64,000 bases of DNA from Rhizorhabdus histidinilytica (GCF_900167915.1 NZ_FUYM01000003.1:124001-188000), one strand, 5' to 3'; shown: positions 1 to 10,382, numbered from the stretch's first letter. The notes: generated from the sequence alone by a model not told the origin. Numbers and translations are program-made.

Positions 1-82
1 CGGTGCAAAGGCGTGACGTCCCCTTTTGCATGACGAGCGAGGCTATGCATCCGAAACGATCGTGGCGCGTTGATCCTTCCGC

Positions 83-985
83 ATGACCCAACCGGCCTCC
101 CCGCCCCGCCCCGCGATCCTGATCGTCAATGCCCTGTCGCGACAGGGGCGCAAGCAGTTCGACGTCGCGCGCGACAAGCTGCGCGCGGCGGGGATCGAGC
201 TGACCGACGCGGTCGCGATCGATCGGCCCGGCACGCTGGAGACGGTCGTCGCCGAGGCGATGGCGAAGAAGCCGGCGATGCTGATCGTCGGCGGCGGCGA
301 CGGATCGCTGTCCTGCGCGGTCGACCATCTGGTCGGCACCGACACGATCTTCGCGCCGCTGCCGCTCGGCACCGCGAACAGCTTCGCCCGGTCGCTGGAG
401 ATCCCGCTCGATCTCGACGGCGCGATCGACGTGATCGCGAACGGGGTTCCGCGCCGCATCGATCTCGGCATGATCGACGACGACTATTACTGCAACTGCG
501 CCGCGATCGGCCTGTCGACCAAGATCGGCGGACAGATTCCACCGCTGCTCAAGAAGAGCCTCGGCCGGCTCGGCTATCTGATCTGGGCGACCTGGCAGTC
601 GATGAAGTTCAAGTCCTTCCGGCTGGTCGTCACCCATGACGGCGTGCGCGAGGAGCTGGACGTGCTGGAGGTGCGGATCGCCAACGGGCCCTATCATGGC
701 GGGGTCGAGCTGGTCGACGCGGCGGATCCGCAGAGCGGCGAGATCGTCGTGCAGGCGGTGGTCGGCCGCTCACCCGCGCAGCTCGGCTGGAGCTGGTTCA
801 CCAGCTGGCTGCGGCTGCGTGCGCGCAAGGACACTACGGTCGAATATCGCGGCCGTGCGATCGGCGTCGAGACGACCCCGCCGCAGAAGGTCTCGATCGA
901 CGGCGAGGTGCTGGCGCGGACGCCGTTCACCGCGCGGATAGCAGCCGGCGCCGTGCAGGTGATGACACCCCGCACGACGGGATGA
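83..985 (+). CDS. diacylglycerol kinase-family lipid kinase
   Basis: 300 aa. DAGK catalytic-domain protein expected to phosphorylate diacylglycerol, sphingosine or a related lipid at the inner membrane face. The nucleotide-binding GGGDGS motif is at residues 70-75 and the conserved PLGTANSFAR stretch at 94-103; the C-terminal half has the usual beta-sandwich character ending near VSIDGEVL. No signal peptide or membrane helix is visible. The ATG at 83 is the first good start. It converges with the MATE gene (7-bp gap). The lipid substrate cannot be told from sequence. Confidence 0.85.
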   Translation: MTQPASPPRPAILIVNALSRQGRKQFDVARDKLRAAGIELTDAVAIDRPGTLETVVAEAMAKKPAMLIVGGGDGSLSCAVDHLVGTDTIFAPLPLGTANSFARSLEIPLDLDGAIDVIANGVPRRIDLGMIDDDYYCNCAAIGLSTKIGGQIPPLLKKSLGRLGYLIWATWQSMKFKSFRLVVTHDGVREELDVLEVRIANGPYHGGVELVDAADPQSGEIVVQAVVGRSPAQLGWSWFTSWLRLRARKDTTVEYRGRAIGVETTPPQKVSIDGEVLARTPFTARIAAGAVQVMTPRTTG

Positions 986-992
986 CGGCGCT

Positions 993-2390
993 TCAGGCCG
1001 TGGCGTGCTCGGCGCGTTCGGCCTGCTCGACCAGCGCGCTCTTCTTCCAGCCGCCCTGTCGATAATAGGCCCAGGTCAGCGCGGTGGAGACGATCGATCC
1101 GACCGGAAAGGCCCACCACAGCGCGTCGAAATGCAGCCAGGGCTGCGCGAACAGGGCGAAACCGAGCCTGCAGACGAACAGGCCGACGATCATGATGATC
1201 AGCGGCATCAGCACGATGCCGTTCGCCCGGATGGTGCCGAGCAGCACCATCGTCGCGCCGGAGAAGAGGAAGCTCCAGCTCGCCAGCAGATGGATGCGCT
1301 CCGCCACCCCGATCGCCGGGCTCCCCGCACCGAGGAACAGGCCCAGCACATGATCGTCGACCAGCGTCAGCAACGCGATCAGGACGCCGGTCATCAGGAA
1401 ATTGTAGAGCAGGCCGATATTGGTGATCGATCCCAGCCGGTCCCAGCGCCCGGCGCCGATATTCTGCGCCGCCATCGCGCTGACCGCCGACGCCACCGCC
1501 ATCGACGGCATCTGGATATAGTTCCAGAGCTGGAAGGCGACGCCATAGGCGGCGGTCACGATCACGCCGGCCTGGTTGACCAGCCCGACCATCACCAGCG
1601 CCGCGGCGGTGAGCACGAACATCTGCAGGCCCATCATCATGCCCTTGCCGAAGATCAGGCGGATGAGCGCGGGGCCGGGCAGCAGATAGGCGAGCTCGCG
1701 GCCGCGCAGGCGGATCGGCAGGTCGCGCCAATAGACGACGGCCAGCATGCCGATCGTCGAGACCGCGTTGGCGATCAGCGTCGCCATCGCCGACCCGACG
1801 ATCCCCATTTCGGGGAAGGGACCGATCCCGGCGATGAAGAAGGGATTGAGCCCGGCATCGAGGATGATGCCGACGATCATGAACCAGAGTGGCGTCATCG
1901 CATCGCCGATGCCCCGCAGGGTCATCATCAACAGCACCATGATCGCACTGAACGGCAGGCTCCAGAACATCATCTTGAGATAGGCCGAGGCGAGCGGCGC
2001 CGCGTCGGCCGGGGTACCGAGCAGGTGGAGCAGCTTGTCGGTCAGCCCGATGCCGATCGCCATCATCACGACGGATATGCCGAGCAGCAGCGTCGCCGCA
2101 GCACCGACCGCGCGCCGGGCGCCGTCGACATCCCTGCGGCCCATATGCTGACCGACCAGGATCATCGCCGCCATGCTGCATCCGAACAGCGCGGAGAAGA
2201 TCAGGAACAGGATGTTGCTGGCGTTCGCCGTCGCCGCGAGCGCCCGCTCACCGAGGAAGCGGCCGATCCACACCGTGTTGATCGAAGCGTTGAGCGACTG
2301 GAGGACGTTCGCCGCCAGCGTGGGGATGGCGAACAGCAGCAGGGTGCTCGCGATCGGTCCCTGCGTCAGGTCCTGCCGTCCCCCCGCCAT
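993..2390 (-). CDS. MATE-family efflux transporter
   Basis: 465 aa, about 12 hydrophobic segments, the usual size for MATE/NorM cation-coupled exporters. The N-terminus (LTQGPIASTLLLFAIPTLAA) and the repeated halves match the family. I start at ATG 2390, 5 bp after the valS stop, which implies co-transcription with valS; the open frame extends further upstream but there it only shadows valS. The C-terminus is hydrophilic (about 20 residues after the last helix). Substrate unknown. Confidence 0.85.
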   Translation of the reverse strand: MAGGRQDLTQGPIASTLLLFAIPTLAANVLQSLNASINTVWIGRFLGERALAATANASNILFLIFSALFGCSMAAMILVGQHMGRRDVDGARRAVGAAATLLLGISVVMMAIGIGLTDKLLHLLGTPADAAPLASAYLKMMFWSLPFSAIMVLLMMTLRGIGDAMTPLWFMIVGIILDAGLNPFFIAGIGPFPEMGIVGSAMATLIANAVSTIGMLAVVYWRDLPIRLRGRELAYLLPGPALIRLIFGKGMMMGLQMFVLTAAALVMVGLVNQAGVIVTAAYGVAFQLWNYIQMPSMAVASAVSAMAAQNIGAGRWDRLGSITNIGLLYNFLMTGVLIALLTLVDDHVLGLFLGAGSPAIGVAERIHLLASWSFLFSGATMVLLGTIRANGIVLMPLIIMIVGLFVCRLGFALFAQPWLHFDALWWAFPVGSIVSTALTWAYYRQGGWKKSALVEQAERAEHATA

Positions 2391-2395
2391 CGCGG

Positions 2396-5086
2396 TCAGC
2401 CGAGGCGGGCGAGCGCGGCGCCGAGCTGCTCGGCTTCCAGGCTCTTCTCGGCATGGTCGGCCCGCGCCTTCTCCACCGCTTCGGGCTTCGCCTTCTCGAC
2501 GAAGGCCGGGTTGGCCAGACGGGCGGCGAGGCTGTCGCGCTCCTTCTCGGCCGCGGCGATGCCCTTGGCGAGGCGCGCCCGCTCGGCGTCGAGGTCGATC
2601 ACCCCTTCGAGCGGCAGCACATAGGTCGCCTCGTCGACGACGACCTGCGCCGCGCCGCCGGCCGGGGCATCGCCCTCGGCCAGGTCGATCCGCGCCATCC
2701 GTGCGATCGCGACCGCGTTCGCCGCGAGCCGCCGCCGGGTCTCCTCGCTGGCGCCGCGGGCATAGGCCGGCAGTCGCGCGCCCGGGGGCACGTTGAGGCC
2801 GGTGCGGGCCGCGCGGACCTCGCTCACCATGCGGATCAGCCAGTCGATCTCCTGTTGCGCCGCCGGATCGATCGCGCGCGCATCGGCCATCGGCCATGTC
2901 GCGACGATGATGTCATAGTCCCGCGTACCGAGGGCGTGCCACAGCTCCTCGGTGATGAACGGCATGAACGGGTGCAGCATGACCAGGATCTGGTCGAGCA
3001 CCCAGCCCGCGACCGCGCGCGTCTCGGCCGCCTGCGCCGGATCGGCGCCCTCGGCGAGCACCGGCTTGATCAGCTCCAGATACCAGTCGCAGAAGCTCGC
3101 CCAGACGAAATGGTAGATGGTGTTGGCGGACTCGTCGTAGCGCAGGTCGGCGATGGCGAGGTCGAGCGCCTGCACCGTCTTGACCGTCTCGGCGATGATC
3201 CAGCGGTTGACCGCCAGTTCGGCCCGGGGCGGCTCGATCGACGACGAAGCGCCGATGCCGTTGCCCTGCGCGAAGCGGGCCGCGTTCCACAGCTTGGTCG
3301 CGAAGTTGCGATAGCCCTCGACCCGCTTCTCATCGAGCTTGATGTCGCGGCCCTGGCTCTCCATCGCGGTCAGGGTGAATCGCAGCGCGTCGGCGCCGTA
3401 CTTGTCGATCAGGCCCAGCGGATCGACCGTGTTGCCCTTCGACTTCGACATCTTCGACCCGTCCGCCGCGCGGACCAGCCCGTGCAGGTAGAGGGTGCGG
3501 AACGGCACCTCGCCCATGAAGTGCAGGCCCTGCATGATCATGCGGGCGTCCCAGAAGAACAGGATGTCGAAGCCCGAGATCAGTACGTCGTTGGGATAGT
3601 GGCGCTGGAGCTTCGAGGCCTTGCCGGCGCCGCCCGCCCGATAGGCCTCGGGCGGCTGCTGGCCGGCCTGGTCGGGCCAGCCGATCGTGCCGAACGGCCA
3701 CAGCGCGGAGGAGAACCAGGTGTCGAGCACGTCGGGATCGCGGCTCAGCGCCTTGCCGCCGGCGAGCGCCGACGCGGCCGCCTCGTCCTCGGCAACGTAG
3801 ACCTGGCCGTCGGCATCGTACCAGGCGGGAATCTGGTGCCCCCACCAGAGCTGGCGCGAGACGCACCAGGGCTGAATGTTTTCCAGCCAGTTATAATAGG
3901 TCTTGGTCCAGCTTTCCGGGACGACCTTGATCGCGCCCGAACGCACCGCTTCGAGGGCGGGCTTCGCCAGCGTCTCGGCATCGACATACCATTGGTCGGT
4001 CAGCCAGGGCTCGATCACCGCGTTGGAACGGTCGCCATAGGGCGTCTGGATGACGCGGTCCTCGACCTTCTCCAGCCGGCCCTCGGCCTCGATCGCCGCG
4101 ACCACCTTCTTGCGCGCCTCGAAACGGTCGAGGCCGAGATAGTCAGCCGGGATCAGTCCGTCGGCGGTCTGGACGACCTTCGCCTCGGCATCGAGCATGT
4201 TGAGCATCTCGGCCGGCTTGAAGCCGGCGCGCTTGCCCACCTCGAAATCGTTGAAGTCGTGGCCCGGGGTGATCTTCACCGCGCCTGATCCCAGCTCCGG
4301 ATCGGCATGCTCGTCGGCGACGATCGGGATCAGCCGGCCGGTGATCGGCAGCTTGACCGACTTGCCGATCAGCGCGCGATAGCGGCCATCTTCCGGATTC
4401 ACCGCCACCGCCATGTCGGCGAGCATCGTCTCAGGCCGGGTCGTGGCGACCGAGATCGCGCCCGATCCGTCGGCGAGCGGATAGGAGAAGTGCCAGAAGC
4501 TGCCCTGCACCTCCTTGGTCTCGACCTCCAGGTCGGAGATCGCGGTCTTGAGGCCTGGGTCCCAGTTGACCAGGCGCTTGTCGCGATAGAGCAGGCCTTG
4601 GTTGTAGAGGTCGACGAACACCTTGAGGACCGCCTTCGAGAAGCCCTCGTCCATGGTGAAGCGCTCGTTCGCCCAGTCGCACGACGCGCCAAGCCGGCGG
4701 AGCTGGCGGGTGATCGTGCCGCCGCTCTCCTCCTTCCACTCCCACACCTTGGCGATGAACTGTTCGCGCGTGAAATCGGTGCGCTTCCGCCCCTGGGCGT
4801 TGAGCTGCCGCTCGACCACCATCTGGGTGGCGATGCCGGCATGGTCGGTGCCGACCACCCACAGCGCGTCCTTGCCCTTCAGGCGGGCGTGACGGATCAG
4901 CACGTCCTGCAGCGTGTCGTCGAGCGCATGGCCGATGTGCAGGCTGCCCGTGACGTTGGGCGGCGGGATCACGATGGTATAGGGCTCGGCCTCCGGCCGT
5001 TCCGGGCGGAACAGGCCGTTGTCTTCCCAATGGGCATACCAGCGCGCCTCGATGGCAGCGGGGTCGAAGGTCTTGTCGATCGTCAT
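2396..5086 (-). CDS. valS: valyl-tRNA synthetase
   Basis: 896 aa class I aminoacyl-tRNA synthetase that charges tRNA-Val. The HIGH signature is LHIGHA at residues 49-54, the KMSKS loop is SKMSKSKGN near residue 540, the editing domain contains [14 protein letters not shown], and the end has the valS-specific coiled-coil arm. ATG 5086 (MTIDKTF) fits the family start; an in-frame start 20 codons upstream lies in the leader. Gene neighbourhood with DUF2497 and tolC is common in alphaproteobacteria. MATE follows after 5 bp. Confidence 0.97.
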   Translation of the reverse strand: MTIDKTFDPAAIEARWYAHWEDNGLFRPERPEAEPYTIVIPPPNVTGSLHIGHALDDTLQDVLIRHARLKGKDALWVVGTDHAGIATQMVVERQLNAQGRKRTDFTREQFIAKVWEWKEESGGTITRQLRRLGASCDWANERFTMDEGFSKAVLKVFVDLYNQGLLYRDKRLVNWDPGLKTAISDLEVETKEVQGSFWHFSYPLADGSGAISVATTRPETMLADMAVAVNPEDGRYRALIGKSVKLPITGRLIPIVADEHADPELGSGAVKITPGHDFNDFEVGKRAGFKPAEMLNMLDAEAKVVQTADGLIPADYLGLDRFEARKKVVAAIEAEGRLEKVEDRVIQTPYGDRSNAVIEPWLTDQWYVDAETLAKPALEAVRSGAIKVVPESWTKTYYNWLENIQPWCVSRQLWWGHQIPAWYDADGQVYVAEDEAAASALAGGKALSRDPDVLDTWFSSALWPFGTIGWPDQAGQQPPEAYRAGGAGKASKLQRHYPNDVLISGFDILFFWDARMIMQGLHFMGEVPFRTLYLHGLVRAADGSKMSKSKGNTVDPLGLIDKYGADALRFTLTAMESQGRDIKLDEKRVEGYRNFATKLWNAARFAQGNGIGASSSIEPPRAELAVNRWIIAETVKTVQALDLAIADLRYDESANTIYHFVWASFCDWYLELIKPVLAEGADPAQAAETRAVAGWVLDQILVMLHPFMPFITEELWHALGTRDYDIIVATWPMADARAIDPAAQQEIDWLIRMVSEVRAARTGLNVPPGARLPAYARGASEETRRRLAANAVAIARMARIDLAEGDAPAGGAAQVVVDEATYVLPLEGVIDLDAERARLAKGIAAAEKERDSLAARLANPAFVEKAKPEAVEKARADHAEKSLEAEQLGAALARLG

Positions 5087-5155
5087 GATGGCGCCGGCTT
5101 TAGCGGGGGAAGCGGGAGCCGCGCCACTGATTTGTAAGCGCGTCACTTACAAAAG

Positions 5156-5247
5156 CCGTCATGCTGAACTTGTTTCAGCATCCACCGTGCCACAAGCCGC
5201 GACAGTGCGGATGATGGGTAGATGCTGAAACAAGTTCGGCATGACGG
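5156..5247. repeat. REP-like inverted repeat hairpin
   Basis: Two 27-bp arms (5156-5182 and 5221-5247) are inverted complements with a single mismatch that still allows G-U pairing; the loop is 38 bp. The arm core reads CATGCTGAACTTGTTTCAGC. It sits between the S9 peptidase stop and the valS start, so it could act as a terminator or mRNA-stabilising hairpin. Repeats with this core are, from general knowledge, frequent in sphingomonad genomes. Confidence 0.8.
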
Positions 5248-5265
5248 TTTCGGGCTAAGCGAAGC

Positions 5266-7308
5266 TCACTTCCCCTTGGTGTGCTTGTCCATCCAGCCGA
5301 GCACCTCGCCGTACCACTGGATGCTGTTCTTCGGTTTCAGGATCCAGTGGTTCTCGTCGGGATAGACCACCAGCCGCGATTCGATGCCGCGGCGCTGGGC
5401 GGCGGTGAAGGCGGCGATCCCCTGGGTATAGGGGATGCGGAAGTCCTTCTCGCCGTGGAGGACGAGCATCGGCGTCTTCCAGGCGGTGACGTGGTTGACC
5501 GGGTTCCACTTCTCGTAGTTGGCCGGGACCTCGAAATAGGGGCCGCCATGCTCCCATTCGTCGAACCACAGCTCCTCGGTCTCATAGGCCATGGCGCGCG
5601 CGTCGAAGACGCCGGCATGGGTGACGAGGCACTTGAACCCGTCGGGCCAGTTGCCTGCGATCCAGTTCATCATATAGCCGCCATAGGAGCCGCCCGCCGC
5701 GCAGGCGCGGTTGCCGTCGAGCCAGCCATATTTCGCGGTCACCGCCGCGAAGCCGAGCTTGAGGTCCTCGAGCGGCTTGCCGCCCCAGTCCTTGTTGATC
5801 GCATCGGTGAAGGCCTGGCCGTAGCCGGTCGACCCGTGGAAATCGACCATCACCGCGCCATAGCCGGCGCCCGCGAACAGCGCCGGGTTCCAGCGATAGG
5901 ACCAGCCGTTGCCGAAGCTGCTCTGCGGGCCGCCATGGACCAGGAACGCCATCGGCGCCTTGGCGCCCTCGGCCAGCCCGGCGGGCTTCATCACATAGGC
6001 CCAGACGGTGTCGCCGTTGGCGCCCTTGAAGCTGACATGCTCGACGCTCGGCATGTCGATGCCGGCGAGCTTGTCCTTGTTGACCCAGGTCAGGCGGGTC
6101 GGCTTGCCGCCGGCCCTGACGCCCGTGCCTGCGTAGAAGTCGGACGGGGCGGTGAGGCTGTTCAATGTATAGACATAACCCTTCGGCGTCGCGAGGACGC
6201 CGGCCGCCGTGCCCTCCCCGGTCAGCCGGGTCGGCTTGCCGGTGGCGACGTCGACCGCGAACACCGCATCGTCGCCGGCGTCCTGCGCCGTCGCGTAGAG
6301 CGTCTTTCCGTCCTTGCTCCATGCGAGGCTGCCAACCGAGCGGTCCCAGCCCTCGGTCAGCGCGCGGACCTCGCCGGTGGCGAGGTTGCGGAGCTGGATC
6401 ACCTGCCGGTCGGCCTCGTAGGTCGGCCGCTTCATCGCGACATAGGCAAGCCACTTGCCGTCGGGGGAGACGGTCGGCAGCGTGTCGGTGCCCTGGTTGG
6501 CCCTGGTCAGGTTGACCGGCGCCGCCGATCCGTCGGCAGGCGCCGCGAAGATGTCGAGGTTGGTCGACAGCGGCTCGGTCATTCCCGCCTCGCGCAGGGT
6601 GAAATAGACGGTCTTGCCGTCCTTGCTCCAGGCGATCTCACTGCCGTCGCCGAACGGCTTGGACGGCGTATCGCCGACCAGCGCGCCGCCGATCGCGACG
6701 CCGTCGCCGGTCGCCTTGCCGCCCGCGAGCGGCAGGACGAAGATCTGCGACCGCTGGCCGTCGCTCCACGTATCCCAGTGGCGGACGAAATAATGGTCGT
6801 AGGTGCGGGCGCTGCCGCCGTCCTTGCTCGCGGCCTTGTCGGCGAGCGACGTGGCGCCGACCGGGCGATCGGCCCAGACGAGCAGCTTGTCGCCGGTCGG
6901 CGCGATCCGGAAGCCGCCGACGTCCTGGTCTGCGACCAGCTCGGGCGCGCCGCCCGCGATCGCGACCCGCCACACGGCCGACTTGCCGCCATTGTCGGCA
7001 GTGAAGAACACCCATTGGCCGTCGGGCGAGAAGGCCGGGCCGGACTCGCTCTTCGCCGGATCGGCGGCGAGCTTCTCGGGAACGGCGCCCTTGCGCGACA
7101 GGTCGAGCCGCCACAGGTCGGTACGGCCCTTGTTCGCGGCCATGTCGGTCTCGCGCTGGTCCCAGACCAGCCAGCGGCCGTCCGGCGACACGTCGGCGCC
7201 GCCGATGCGCGAGAGGGAGACGACGTCGTTGATGGTGAGCGGGCGGGCCTGCGCCGCAGCGCCGAGACCCGCGATCAGGCCAATGGCCAGAAGCGATGTT
7301 TTCTGCAT
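5266..7308 (-). CDS. S9-family serine peptidase (prolyl oligopeptidase/DPP-like)
   Basis: 680 aa with an N-terminal signal peptide (ends near AAAQA, residues 18-22), so periplasmic or exported. A beta-propeller of WD-like SPDG repeats precedes a C-terminal alpha/beta hydrolase. Catalytic triad: Ser541 in GGSYGG, Asp622 in GEKDF, His654 in ENHW. Length fits acylaminoacyl or dipeptidyl peptidases of clan S9C. The gene is separated from valS by the inverted repeat and probably has its own promoter in 7309-7391. The exact peptide preference is unknown. Confidence 0.9.
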   Translation of the reverse strand: MQKTSLLAIGLIAGLGAAAQARPLTINDVVSLSRIGGADVSPDGRWLVWDQRETDMAANKGRTDLWRLDLSRKGAVPEKLAADPAKSESGPAFSPDGQWVFFTADNGGKSAVWRVAIAGGAPELVADQDVGGFRIAPTGDKLLVWADRPVGATSLADKAASKDGGSARTYDHYFVRHWDTWSDGQRSQIFVLPLAGGKATGDGVAIGGALVGDTPSKPFGDGSEIAWSKDGKTVYFTLREAGMTEPLSTNLDIFAAPADGSAAPVNLTRANQGTDTLPTVSPDGKWLAYVAMKRPTYEADRQVIQLRNLATGEVRALTEGWDRSVGSLAWSKDGKTLYATAQDAGDDAVFAVDVATGKPTRLTGEGTAAGVLATPKGYVYTLNSLTAPSDFYAGTGVRAGGKPTRLTWVNKDKLAGIDMPSVEHVSFKGANGDTVWAYVMKPAGLAEGAKAPMAFLVHGGPQSSFGNGWSYRWNPALFAGAGYGAVMVDFHGSTGYGQAFTDAINKDWGGKPLEDLKLGFAAVTAKYGWLDGNRACAAGGSYGGYMMNWIAGNWPDGFKCLVTHAGVFDARAMAYETEELWFDEWEHGGPYFEVPANYEKWNPVNHVTAWKTPMLVLHGEKDFRIPYTQGIAAFTAAQRRGIESRLVVYPDENHWILKPKNSIQWYGEVLGWMDKHTKGK

Positions 7309-7391
7309 GACGAGGGCCTAGACCAAAATGGTCCCGCTCGCCAAGACTGTATCAGGCGACTGGTACAGCCGGTCCGATCACCCTTTCGAAA

Positions 7392-7949
7392 TCAGCCCTT
7401 GTCGGTCATCCGCCGGATCTCGGCCTGGACGAGCCGCTCGACCATGTCGGGCAGGTTGCGCTCGATCCAGTCGGCCAGCATCGGCTGCAGCATCTCCCGC
7501 ACCAGCGCGTCTAGGGTGACGTCGCCGCCGGTCGCGCGCGGCGCGGGCGTGCGGGGCAGCAGGTCGCGCGGTACAGGGCGCGGCGCCGGCTCGGGCATCT
7601 CCGCCTCGGCCTGGCGCAGCCGCTCGACCGCGCGCTGGACCGGCGCCGGAGCGGCCGCCGGGGCCGGCGCGGCCTGGGGCGCAGGCGTCGGCGCGTGCTG
7701 GCGCGCCTGGAAGGTCTCGGGCACCCGGTCGGTCAGTTCGAGGATCGAATCGGGCGGGGTCGGATCGGCACGCCGCGGCCAGGGCGGCGCGGGATCGCCG
7801 GACGCGACGCGCGGCGGTTCGGGCGGAGGCTGGACCGGCGGTGTCATCGCCGCGGCGGCCGGCCTCGGCGGCGCGGGATCGTCGTGGATGATTCGCTTGA
7901 TGGAAGCCAGGATATCTTCCATCGACGGTTCGGGACGCGGATCGGCCAT
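7392..7949 (-). CDS. DUF2497 (PopZ-like) protein
   Basis: 185 aa. The N-terminal MEDILASIKRIIHDD helix and a C-terminal helix ending in RNLPDMVERLVQAEIRRM frame a long Pro/Ala-rich acidic linker, the layout of DUF2497/PopZ cell-pole scaffold proteins of alphaproteobacteria. Start ATG 7949 is set by the conserved MADPRPEPSMEDILASI start. It follows the tolC-like gene by 14 bp on the same strand and is probably co-transcribed. Function as a pole organiser is inferred from the family. Confidence 0.8.
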   Translation of the reverse strand: MADPRPEPSMEDILASIKRIIHDDPAPPRPAAAAMTPPVQPPPEPPRVASGDPAPPWPRRADPTPPDSILELTDRVPETFQARQHAPTPAPQAAPAPAAAPAPVQRAVERLRQAEAEMPEPAPRPVPRDLLPRTPAPRATGGDVTLDALVREMLQPMLADWIERNLPDMVERLVQAEIRRMTDKG

Positions 7950-7963
7950 GCGCCGAATATAGG

Positions 7964-9448
7964 CTATTTCGCCGGGCTTTCCACCAGGCTGTGCGAAGGA
8001 ACCGCCGAAACGCTCGGCTCCTTCAGGGTCGAGGTTGCGACCGGTTTCGGCCGGGGATCGCTGTCCCAATCCCAGATGCGGCCATGGACCCGCCGGTAGT
8101 TGGCGACCGGATCGTAGAGCGCGCCGCCGTCGAGGCCGAGGTCCTTCGCCTGCGCGCGCCCCATCGCCGCGATCAGCGCGAAGCCGGCGACATAGGCGTC
8201 GCGCTTCGCGGAGACGAGCGCCGAGCGCGAGTTGAGCAGTTCCTGCTCGGCATTGAGCACGTCGAGCAGGTTGCGGTTGCCGACGCTCTGCTCGGCACGC
8301 ACGCCTTCGAGCGCCAGCTCGTTGGCGGACACCGCCACCTGCGAGGAGTCGATCACACCGAGGGCGGCCTCATAGCGGGCGAAGGCGACCCGCGCGTCGG
8401 CGATCACCGCCCGCTCGATCGCGGTTTGGTTCTCGATCGCCTGGCTCTTGCGTGCCTGCGCCTGGCGGACCTGCGCGGCCGGCCCGCCGCCCTGGTAGAT
8501 CGGAACCTGGAGCTGCAGGCTTACCGTCGCGGTCTTGTCGACCTGGCGGACGCCGGCCGCACCGCCGGCAAGCGTGCCGCGATAGTCGACATAATCGCCG
8601 GTGCCGACCGCGTTGAGGCGGGGCATGCGCGACGCCTCGGCGACGCCGATGTCATATTCGGCGGCGCGGGTCGCCTGTCGAGCGGAGGCAAGGTCGGGAT
8701 TGTTGGCAACGGCGATGTCGACCGCATCCTCGGAGGTCGCCGGCAGCCCCGGCAGTGCCGGCGGCGTTTCGAGCGCGTCGGGGAATTTGCCGACCACCTC
8801 GAGATATGTCTGGCGGCTCGCGTCGAGCTGCGCCTGCGCGGTGCGGAGATTGGCGCGCGCACCGGCAAGGCGCGCCTCGGACTGGGCGACGTCGGTGCGG
8901 GTCAGGTCGCCGACTTGGAACCGGTCCTGGCTCGCCTGGAGGTTGGTCTCCAGCACCTTCACATTGCCGGCATTGAGGTCGACGATCGCGGTGTCGCGGA
9001 TCACGTCCATATAGGCTGCGACCGCCTGGGTGAAGACGTTGCTCTCGGTCGCCTGGAGGCCGGCACGGCCCTGCTCCACCCGCGCCTTCGCCGCACGGAT
9101 CGAATTGCGGACGAAGCCGCCCTGGTAGATCGGCACCGACACCGTCGCCGATCCGCCGAGCGAACGCTTCGGCTGGGTGAAGGCGTTGGCCGAGCGCTTG
9201 ACGAACTCGTTGTAGGAGCCGGTGGCGCTCACGTCGGGCAGGCCCTGGGCGCGGGCGATGCCGACATCCTCGTCGGTCGCGCGCAGGCCGGCGCGGGCGC
9301 CGGTCAGCGTCGGATTGGTCTGATAGGCGAGGCCCAGCGCTTCGCGCAGCGTATCGGCCGCCGCCGGCGTGCCGAGACCGACCGACACCAGCGCTGCGAC
9401 AGACACACTCCAGCGGCCGGCGGCCGCTCCGCGAAGCTTGCGTTTCAC
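7964..9448 (-). CDS. TolC-family outer-membrane efflux protein
   Basis: 494 aa. After a signal peptide (cut near AAADTLREAL) come two repeats of the OEP domain with long alpha-helical hairpins (for example TYLEVVGKFPDALETPPALP) and the family motif SVGNRNLLDVLNAEQELL. It forms the outer-membrane channel of type I secretion or RND pumps. I use GTG 9448 as the start because it gives the signal peptide directly; residues upstream are a frame shadow of the next gene. Lies between the pcm-like gene (16 bp) and DUF2497 (14 bp). Confidence 0.9.
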   Translation of the reverse strand: MKRKLRGAAAGRWSVSVAALVSVGLGTPAAADTLREALGLAYQTNPTLTGARAGLRATDEDVGIARAQGLPDVSATGSYNEFVKRSANAFTQPKRSLGGSATVSVPIYQGGFVRNSIRAAKARVEQGRAGLQATESNVFTQAVAAYMDVIRDTAIVDLNAGNVKVLETNLQASQDRFQVGDLTRTDVAQSEARLAGARANLRTAQAQLDASRQTYLEVVGKFPDALETPPALPGLPATSEDAVDIAVANNPDLASARQATRAAEYDIGVAEASRMPRLNAVGTGDYVDYRGTLAGGAAGVRQVDKTATVSLQLQVPIYQGGGPAAQVRQAQARKSQAIENQTAIERAVIADARVAFARYEAALGVIDSSQVAVSANELALEGVRAEQSVGNRNLLDVLNAEQELLNSRSALVSAKRDAYVAGFALIAAMGRAQAKDLGLDGGALYDPVANYRRVHGRIWDWDSDPRPKPVATSTLKEPSVSAVPSHSLVESPAK

Positions 9449-9464
9449 CTGATTTCCATCCCTG

Positions 9465-10109
9465 TCAGAAGCTGAAGGCGGCGGGCACCCCGAACCCCGG
9501 CAGCACGGCGGCATCGGCATCGGCGAAGGCCGTGGCCCCGAAGCCGCCACCCGCACGCACCCCCGACACCAGCCGGGAGACACCATTGTCGATCAGCGCG
9601 CCGACCAGCCGGCCGCCATCGGCGAGCTGGTCGATCAGCGCTTGCGGAATCTGCTCGACCGCACCGTCGATCACGATCAGCGAATAAGGAGCGCCCTTCT
9701 TGCTGCCGGAGGCCGGCGGCGCCTTGACCCAGGTCACACCGGGAACGGCCGCCTTGCCGGCCGCGAGCAGATCGACATCCTCCTCGACAGCGACGACTCT
9801 GGCGCCGAGCTTTTCGAGCAGCGCGGCGGTGTAGCCGGTCGCCGCGCCGACGACGAGCACCGTCTCCCCGGGCGCGACCTGCGCCTCGGTAAGCAGGCGG
9901 CCCGTCACCATCGGCGGATTGAGCGCGCGGCCCGGCGCGATCGGCAGCGGCAGGTCGGCATAGGCGATCGCCGCCTTGTCGGCCCCGACGAAACGCTCGC
10001 GCGCGACCTCACCCATCGCCGCGACGACGCGCGGATCGTTGACGCCGGTGGTGCGGAGCTGGCTCACCACCATGGCATGGCGCATTTGCTCGAAATTCTG
10101 TTCGGTCAC
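9465..10109 (-). CDS. protein-L-isoaspartate O-methyltransferase-like protein
   Basis: 214 aa, PCMT family. MRHAMVVSQLRTTGVNDPRV is the typical N-terminus and VLVVGAATGYTAALL is the SAM-binding motif I. The family repairs isoaspartyl residues, but this tolC-linked alphaproteobacterial type often has an altered substrate region, so activity is not certain. The annotated start is GTG 10109; ATG 10085 (MRHAM) is an alternative. First gene of the pcm-tolC-DUF2497 series. Confidence 0.8.
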   Translation of the reverse strand: MTEQNFEQMRHAMVVSQLRTTGVNDPRVVAAMGEVARERFVGADKAAIAYADLPLPIAPGRALNPPMVTGRLLTEAQVAPGETVLVVGAATGYTAALLEKLGARVVAVEEDVDLLAAGKAAVPGVTWVKAPPASGSKKGAPYSLIVIDGAVEQIPQALIDQLADGGRLVGALIDNGVSRLVSGVRAGGGFGATAFADADAAVLPGFGVPAAFSF

Positions 10110-10255
10110 TGGCTCTACCCGCCTCTGGTGTCTTAGACATACAATACAGTTGAAAGTGCTTCAAGGCTTTATCGCGTCGCCTCATCGCCGCCAAGCGCGA
10201 TCTCCGGCGTGCATGGCCCGTCCTTCGCCGTCGGCGGGCTTCGTGTCGATGTCGG

Positions 10256-10284
10256 TTGACATTCCCTCGCCCTGCCGCCATTTC
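10256..10284 (+). promoter_or_regulatory. putative promoter of tRNA-Cys
   Basis: A perfect -35 TTGACA (10256-10261) with a weak -10 CATTTC (10279-10284) at 17-bp spacing lies 14 bp before the tRNA-Cys 5' end. Seen by eye only. Confidence 0.5.
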
Positions 10285-10297
10285 CCGCGCCCACACC

Positions 10298-10371
10298 GGC
10301 CCGATGGCGGAGTGGTTACGCAGAGGACTGCAAATCCTTGCACGCCGGTTCGATTCCGGCTCGGGCCTCCA
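10298..10371 (+). tRNA. tRNA-Cys (GCA)
   Basis: Full cloverleaf: acceptor GGCCCGA pairs TCGGGCC, anticodon loop CTGCAAA gives anticodon GCA, T-loop TTCGATT, discriminator U (typical of tRNA-Cys), and CCA encoded at 10369-10371. Its 3' end is the phage attachment core, so the intact gene is kept on the left side of the prophage. Confidence 0.95.
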
Positions 10372-10373
10372 CC
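10356..10373 (+). repeat. attL core (18-bp direct repeat)
   Basis: CCGGCTCGGGCCTCCACC, spanning the 3' T-arm/acceptor of tRNA-Cys, is repeated exactly at 60309-60326. The flanking bases differ on both sides of the repeat. This is the classic signature of tyrosine-integrase insertion into a tRNA 3' end. Confidence 0.92.
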
Positions 10374-10382
10374 CCTTTCGAA

